Source: Clostridiales bacterium
GTDB lineage: Bacteria; Bacillota; Clostridia; Oscillospirales; Oscillospiraceae
Assembly: GCA_003150355.1 (NCBI GenBank)
Contig: QAMJ01000011.1
Coordinates: forward strand, 248,001 to 312,000
Direction: 5' to 3'
DNA length: 64,000 bases
Below the pieces are notes generated by a model. That model did no database searches and had not been told where the DNA came from. It worked only from the letters and a program-made list of their open reading frames with translations. The position numbers were made by a program, and so were the translations under genes. Of the stretch, positions 59,535 to 64,000 are shown piece after piece. Numbering within the stretch: the stretch's first letter is position 1; each line of letters begins with the position of its first letter.

Positions 59535-60527
59535 ATGGATAAGAGCAATTACAGGAATATGTGGGTACACGTCGAGCATGACGGAGAGAAGATACACCCC
59601 GTTACGCTTGAGCTGTGCAGCGAGATAAGAAAGCTCTGCGACCAGTCCGGAGATAAGCTCATCGCCGTGAGTGCGGGCGAGCTGCCGGAGTCCGAGCTGG
59701 AAAAGCTGCGCGGCTGCGGCGCCGACGGCGTCATCATCGCGACAGGCAAGGGCTATGCCCGCTACAGCACCGAGGCATACTCCGACCTCTATGTTCAGCT
59801 CGTGAACAAGTATACGCCCTCGGCGGTGTTCGTCGGCGCGACGGTGAACGGGCGCGACTTTGCCCCGCACTTTGCCGCCTGCCTTGAGACGGGCTGTACC
59901 TCCGACGCGACCGAGCTTATATACAACCCTGAGACCAAGGACATCGAGTTCGTAGAACCGGCAGCCGGCGGCAAGATCATGGCAGTCATCACGATCCCCG
60001 TGCTGCGCCCGCAGGTCGGCACGATACGCCCGGGCACGTTCAAGATAGTCCCGGCAGGCAAGCGCGAGAGCTTCGAGATCATCCACGAGAGCATAGGCTT
60101 CGATGAGGAGAAGATCCGCACGAAGCTGCTGGAGTACAAGGCCAACGACTTTGACCCCGAGCTTGACATCGCAAGCTGCGAGACGATAGTCTGCGTCGGC
60201 AACGGCGTGAAGGACGAGAGCCTCGATAAGTACAGAGAGCTTGCAAAGCTGCTCGGCGGCAAGCTTGCCGGCACGCGCCCGGTCGTTGACCGTGAGCTGC
60301 TGCCGTATAAACTGCAGGTCGGCCAGTCCGGCGTGATGGTAAAGCCGAAGCTGTACATAGGCTTCGGTGTATCCGGAGCTGTGAACCACGTGACCGGCGT
60401 CGATGCGGAGCTCTTCATCGCGGTCAACAAGGATGCCAACGCACCCATCTTCAACTACTGCGACTACGGCGTCGTCGGCGATATGGATGAAGTCTGCGAT
60501 CATATGATCGAACTGCTCAAAAAATAA
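59535..60527 (+). CDS. etfA: Electron transfer flavoprotein alpha subunit (second pair)
   Basis: The 330-aa protein has a full-length N-terminal domain (MWVHVEHDGEKIHPVTLEL) and the FAD domain with GTRPVVDRELLPYKLQVG near residue 248, YIGFGVSGAVNHVTG near 278 and VNKDANAPIF near 300. The ATG at 59535 follows GAGGAGGTG. It is complete and unlike the shorter FixB-like EtfA upstream. It probably forms one complex with the GlcD-type dehydrogenase and EtfB. Confidence 0.93.
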   Translation: MDKSNYRNMWVHVEHDGEKIHPVTLELCSEIRKLCDQSGDKLIAVSAGELPESELEKLRGCGADGVIIATGKGYARYSTEAYSDLYVQLVNKYTPSAVFVGATVNGRDFAPHFAACLETGCTSDATELIYNPETKDIEFVEPAAGGKIMAVITIPVLRPQVGTIRPGTFKIVPAGKRESFEIIHESIGFDEEKIRTKLLEYKANDFDPELDIASCETIVCVGNGVKDESLDKYRELAKLLGGKLAGTRPVVDRELLPYKLQVGQSGVMVKPKLYIGFGVSGAVNHVTGVDAELFIAVNKDANAPIFNYCDYGVVGDMDEVCDHMIELLKK

Positions 60528-60528
60528 A

Positions 60529-61521
60529 ATGACCCGACCCGAAGAAATACTGAGAGGACTATGGACTTTCCCCATAGTCCTCCCGGACAGCCCGCTGAAG
60601 TGGCTCAACTGCTATGTGGTAAAGGCTGAAAACGGCGGCAGGAACCTCCTTGTCGACACGGGCTTTTATCATCCCGCCTGCATCGCCGCGCTCAACGAGG
60701 GGATGGCGGCGCTCGACCTGCGCCCTGAAAACACGGACGTTTTCATCACTCATATGCACACGGATCACACCGGCAACGCCGCATATCTGCAAAAGCGGGG
60801 CTGCCGCATCCTTATGAGTGAGATAGATTACTGGCTCCAGCATGACAGTGTGGAAAAGAACTGGCAGACTAATGCCGAGAAGATGCGCGCCGCGGGACTT
60901 CCCGGGGATGTTATGGAGCAGATACGCGCAACGAACCGCGCCGTGATATACACCTCCGGTACGTTCAGCGCCGACGGAGTGAACGACGGCGATGTCCTCT
61001 CCTACGGAGATTATAATTTCAAAGCGATCCATACCCCGGGACACACCCCGGGGCACATGTGTTTATATGACAGCGTCAGCCGCACCCTGATATCCGGGGA
61101 TCATGTGCTCTTTGATATTTCCCCGAACATCTGCTCATGGACGTGTATGTCAGACCCGCTCGGGCGGTACATGGACAGCCTTGAGCGCATCAAAGCGCTG
61201 CCGGTGGAGCACGTGCTCCCCGGTCACAGAACAGTGCAGGAGAGCCCGCTGCGCGAAAGAGCGGATCAGCTTCTCGCGCATCACAGACGGCGTCTTGACG
61301 ACGCGGAGCGCGTCATCGGCGAGCACCCCGGCCTGAACGCATACCAGATAGCCGGTATGATGCAGTGGAAGATACGCGCCAAAGACTGGGATGATTTCCC
61401 TCCCGGTCAAAAATACTTCGCGATGAGCGAGACTCTGGCGCATCTGGAGCATCTGCTTTTGGAGGGCAGGATACAGAAAGAACAGGCCGGAGACGAAGCC
61501 CCGGTGTACCTGATAAAATAA
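60529..61521 (+). CDS. Metallo-beta-lactamase-fold hydrolase
   Basis: The 330-aa protein has the zinc motif THMHTDH (His75, His77, Asp79, His80), a third His in HTPGHTPGHMCLY near 165, SGDHVLFD near 185 and the last His in LPGHRTV near 228. The C-terminal 90 residues form a helical lid as in glyoxalase II-like or thioesterase-like members. It begins 1 nt after etfA, so it belongs to the operon. It might hydrolyse the CoA ester or a lactone product (inference). Confidence 0.85.
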   Translation: MTRPEEILRGLWTFPIVLPDSPLKWLNCYVVKAENGGRNLLVDTGFYHPACIAALNEGMAALDLRPENTDVFITHMHTDHTGNAAYLQKRGCRILMSEIDYWLQHDSVEKNWQTNAEKMRAAGLPGDVMEQIRATNRAVIYTSGTFSADGVNDGDVLSYGDYNFKAIHTPGHTPGHMCLYDSVSRTLISGDHVLFDISPNICSWTCMSDPLGRYMDSLERIKALPVEHVLPGHRTVQESPLRERADQLLAHHRRRLDDAERVIGEHPGLNAYQIAGMMQWKIRAKDWDDFPPGQKYFAMSETLAHLEHLLLEGRIQKEQAGDEAPVYLIK

Positions 61522-61539
61522 GAAAGGATGTGAAGCCGC

Positions 61540-62889
61540 ATGGGATTAAAAGCAGAACAGTCGCAAAAGCAAAGCACCGTTGTGACCCAGCGGCTGATAC
61601 AGAACCTTGAAGTTCTCCAGATGTCGTCTCTCGAGCTTGAAGAATATATCTGCAATGAAGCAACGGATAATCCCGTTATCGACATCGACGCTTTTCAACT
61701 GCGGGAGCTGAGGAGTAAGGAGGAGTGGCTGCGGCAGAATGACCGCAGCATCGGCGGCAGCGCCGCCGGTCAGGATGAGCGGGATCCGCCCGACGCATGG
61801 GAACCGGCGGAGAAGCGGCGCCATGGCAGCTCCTTGCAGGAGCACCTGCGCGCACAGCTCTATTCGCTCAGGCTGAGTGAAAGTGACCGGCTCATCACGA
61901 ATTATCTCATTTACTGCGTCGATTCAAAGGGCTTTCTTGATGAGGACATTGCGGAGACCGCCCTGCTCCTGAATGCCTCCCCGGCTGACGTGGAGCGCTG
62001 CATTGAGCGGCTGCGCGGATTATCTCCCACCGGCATATGCGCCAAAAACGTGCAGGAGTGTCTGACTCTCCAGATCGAGCAGGGGGACGGCGATCCCGTC
62101 TCTCTTGCCATCGTCGGCGGATATCTTGATCATCTGGCGAAAGGGCATTTTTCCAGCATTGCAAACAGGCTCGGCGTCTCTGTTGCCGAGGTCCGCGCCG
62201 CCGCGGAGAAAATAAAGGCGCTCTCCCCCATACCCGCGGCAGGCTTTGATACCGGGGAGGAGACTTTATATATCACACCTGATGCCAAAATAAGCGTGAC
62301 CGACGGCAAGATAGACATATCGATCTGCAATTCATATCTGCCGCAGCTGCGTATAGACCGATACTATTCTGAGCTGTACGATTCCACCGAGGACGAAGCA
62401 TTGAAGGCTTATCTCGATAAGCGTCTGAAGTCCGCAGCCCAGCTCGTCCAGAGCATTTCCCAGCGTGAGCAGACCCTGATGGATTGTCTGGCCGTCATAT
62501 GTGAAATACAAAAGGATTATATTCTGAAGAAAAGCAGCTCGCTGTCTCCGATGAGCATGAACGACGTTGCCGAACGTATGGGCGTGCACGTCTCCACCGT
62601 CAGCCGGGCTGTAAAAGGCAAGTACGCAGACTTCGACGGGAACATTATCTCCATCAAGGATATGTTTTCTCTCAAGGCAAGCCGTCAGGATCAGGATGCA
62701 AAATCTGCCGACATGATAAAGAAGTTCATTCAGCGGCAGATAGCGCAGGAGGACAAGCGTTCGCCGCTCTCGGATCAGCAGCTGTGCAGCAGCCTTGCGG
62801 AAAACGGCGTCAATATATCGCGCCGTCTGGTCGCGAAATACAGAGAGGGGCTTGGCATCCCAAGCTCCATGCGCAGAAAAACGGTGTGA
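61540..62889 (+). CDS. rpoN: RNA polymerase sigma-54 factor
   Basis: The 449-aa protein has region I (Gln/Leu-rich: TQRLIQNLEVLQMSSLELEE), the core-binding domain with LSPTGICAKNVQECL near 162, the DNA-binding helix-turn-helix MGVHVSTVSRAVKGKYA near 347, and the RpoN box as ISRRLVAKYREGLGIPSS near 425. All parts look intact. Its place as last gene of the operon that its own promoter type drives implies positive feedback. The ATG follows an AAAGGATG site. A strong terminator follows. Confidence 0.96.
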   Translation: MGLKAEQSQKQSTVVTQRLIQNLEVLQMSSLELEEYICNEATDNPVIDIDAFQLRELRSKEEWLRQNDRSIGGSAAGQDERDPPDAWEPAEKRRHGSSLQEHLRAQLYSLRLSESDRLITNYLIYCVDSKGFLDEDIAETALLLNASPADVERCIERLRGLSPTGICAKNVQECLTLQIEQGDGDPVSLAIVGGYLDHLAKGHFSSIANRLGVSVAEVRAAAEKIKALSPIPAAGFDTGEETLYITPDAKISVTDGKIDISICNSYLPQLRIDRYYSELYDSTEDEALKAYLDKRLKSAAQLVQSISQREQTLMDCLAVICEIQKDYILKKSSSLSPMSMNDVAERMGVHVSTVSRAVKGKYADFDGNIISIKDMFSLKASRQDQDAKSADMIKKFIQRQIAQEDKRSPLSDQQLCSSLAENGVNISRRLVAKYREGLGIPSSMRRKTV

Positions 62890-62906
62890 GCACATCCGCA
62901 AAATAA

Positions 62907-62958
62907 ATGCGCAGAAAAATGCAGAGCGGTATGATCCGCTCTGCATTTTTCTGCGCAT
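62907..62958. terminator. Terminator after rpoN
   Basis: A perfect 23-bp stem (62907-62929 with 62936-62958) with TATGAT loop contains an internal A5/T5 tract. Its core, AAAAATGCAGAGCGGTATGA, is shared with the terminator at 37944. Confidence 0.85.
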
Positions 62959-62977
62959 AGACAGCGCCGCTTTATAT

Positions 62978-63460
62978 TCAGAATGAGAATATCGAGTCGT
63001 CGTTCTCGACCCAGTCGCTCACGGGGAGCGTGCGGTACTCAGTCGGGGTGATGCGGATGATGACGCGGTCTATCCCCGCGTTTATGATCTGCCGCTTGCA
63101 CATTGAGCAGCTCATCGCGTCGGAGAGCAGCTCATTCTTCGCGGCGTCGCGCCCGACGAGGTAGAGCGACGCGCCGATCATGTCCTGCCGCGAGGCGGAG
63201 ATGATCGCGTTTGCCTCGGCGTGGACGGAGCGGCAAAGCTCATAGCGCTCGCCGGAGGGTATCCTCAGCGTCTCGCGTGTGCAGGTGCCGATGTCGGAGC
63301 AGTTGCGTCTGCCGCGCGGCGCGCCGTTATAGCCGGTGGAAATGATCTCGTCATTGCGCACGATTATCGCGCCGTATTTACGGCGCAGACAGGTGGAGCG
63401 CTCCAGCACCGCGTCGGCAATATCGAGGTAGTAGTTCTGCTTGCTTGTCCTGTTATCCAT
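62978..63460 (-). CDS. dCMP deaminase-like cytidine/deoxycytidylate deaminase
   Basis: The 160-aa protein has the zinc deaminase motifs: His80-x-Glu82 in SVHAEANAI and Cys118-x2-Cys121 in SCSMCKR, plus GYNGAPRGRRNC near 44, typical of dCMP deaminases (ComEB). It turns dCMP into dUMP for thymidylate synthesis. Its start lies after a GGAGGACACGCC sequence. It is separate from the sigma-54 operon, which ends at the hairpin just upstream of its 3' end. Confidence 0.88.
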   Translation of the reverse strand: MDNRTSKQNYYLDIADAVLERSTCLRRKYGAIIVRNDEIISTGYNGAPRGRRNCSDIGTCTRETLRIPSGERYELCRSVHAEANAIISASRQDMIGASLYLVGRDAAKNELLSDAMSCSMCKRQIINAGIDRVIIRITPTEYRTLPVSDWVENDDSIFSF

Positions 63461-63552
63461 GGCGTGTCCTCCGGACGGATATATATTCGCTCCATACGCG
63501 GAGCCACATTAAATATACAATACCCGGCGGATCGCGTCAAGTGAACAGCTTA

Positions 63553-64000
63553 TCAGGCCTTATCCCCGGCTTTTTCCTTAAGCTCACGGTCGATCTCGGC
63601 GGCGTACAGGAGCGAATCGGTAATGCTCTTGAGCTGCGCCTGCTGGCTGTGCGCGTCGACCTTGACGCGGTTTCGCTCATTGTGCGTCATGCAGCCCGCG
63701 CCGTTCACGCAGCCGCCGACGCATGCCATGCCCTCGACGAAGTTAGCATCGAGCTTTCCTCTCGCAGCCTTCATCAGCGCAAGCTTGCACTCTTCAATGC
63801 CGTTGCAGCTGAGCGGCTTGAGCTCAAAGTCTATCCCCTGCTCCTTCAGCGCCTCGGCGGCTGCCGCGGCAAGCCCGCCGCAGTGGGCAAAGATGCGCCC
63901 GTAGCCGGAGGCGTTGTTGAGCACCGTCTCTTCCATTCCGGCCACGTCAAGCTCACGGCTGTCAAACATGGCCTGAAGCTCCTCAAAGGTGAGCACGCAG
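63553..64000 (-). CDS. [FeFe]-hydrogenase-like iron-sulfur protein, C-terminal part (partial)
   Basis: The visible 147 residues are the C-terminal part of an iron-only hydrogenase-type protein: YGRIFAHCGGLAAAAAEAL near the start and VEGMACVGGCVNGAGCMTH, which holds the H-cluster ligand Cys of the MACxGGCxxGxG motif. The earlier cluster motifs lie outside the window. It resembles the monomeric 4Fe-4S group of hydrogenases in Clostridia that may act in sensing or H2 turnover. A frame is open to the right edge. Confidence 0.8.
   Translation of the reverse strand, partial: CVLTFEELQAMFDSRELDVAGMEETVLNNASGYGRIFAHCGGLAAAAAEALKEQGIDFELKPLSCNGIEECKLALMKAARGKLDANFVEGMACVGGCVNGAGCMTHNERNRVKVDAHSQQAQLKSITDSLLYAAEIDRELKEKAGDKA

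Noticed and set aside
46117..62889. Naming the sigma-54 locus a carnitine operon
   Set aside because: CaiD, CaiT, FixC and FixX are absent and a GlcD-EtfBA unit is added, so the substrate cannot be stated.

Overview
The window reads as chromosome of a GC-rich, probably spore-forming anaerobe of the Bacillota (class Clostridia, most likely an Oscillospiraceae-type gut bacterium). The basis is RNase Y, a CD1247-type zinc protein, a DUF896/YnzC protein, a SleB-type hydrolase, lysine-type EF-P next to an M24 peptidase, low-GC-type RBSs (GGAGG), sigma-A promoters with 17-bp spacers, TRAP and SSS transporters, ETF-dependent redox enzymes and an [FeFe]-hydrogenase at the right edge. The genus assignment is inference only. 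No rRNA, tRNA, CRISPR array or complete insertion sequence was recognised.

Region 1 (1-32 kb) is mostly housekeeping and envelope genes. It holds a small zinc-ribbon/DUF2752/EF-hand-peptide operon, a DUF3810 metalloprotease, a beta-lactamase-fold/NlpC fusion, hydroxypyruvate reductase plus glycerate kinase, a cysteine hydrolase and a DNA glycosylase. It also holds a SleB hydrolase, an orphan KdpDE pair lacking the KdpD sensor half, a DacF-type carboxypeptidase and a two-component system followed by an M24 peptidase, efp and a CD1247-type gene. Then come rny with a long rod-shaped 5' leader, a DUF4349 lipoprotein, a YhhN protein, yfbR, typA, a molybdopterin operon (moaA, MOSC-Mog fusion, moaC) and another two-component system.

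Region 2 (32-46 kb) is an accessory metabolic island with two TRAP transporter modules, each facing a divergent FCD-type GntR regulator. The first pairs dctPQM with an isocitrate lyase/PEP mutase-family enzyme and ends in a decayed fragment of dhaL. The second pairs dctPQM with two ATC-hydrolase-family proteins, DhaK, DhaL and a cysteine desulfidase/serine dehydratase-like protein. Between them lies the second copy of a 366-bp repeat (first copy near 9 kb) that carries an 89-aa gene and a two-hairpin leader.

Region 3 (46-63 kb) looks like a self-contained sigma-54 regulon. A sigma-54 activator gene with a consensus sigma-A promoter sits between two outward-facing, consensus -24/-12 promoters. 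The leftward operon encodes a CaiA-like acyl-CoA dehydrogenase, an SLC13-type transporter, a CaiB-like CoA transferase and an SSS transporter. The rightward operon encodes FixAB-like ETF, a CoA ligase, a GlcD-type flavin dehydrogenase with its own EtfBA, a metallo-beta-lactamase-fold hydrolase and finally rpoN (sigma-54) itself. It resembles carnitine (cai/fix) metabolism but lacks CaiD, CaiT, FixC and FixX and adds a likely electron-bifurcating or confurcating 2-hydroxyacid dehydrogenase. The substrate is unknown. The right edge holds a dCMP deaminase-like gene and the C-terminal part of an iron hydrogenase.
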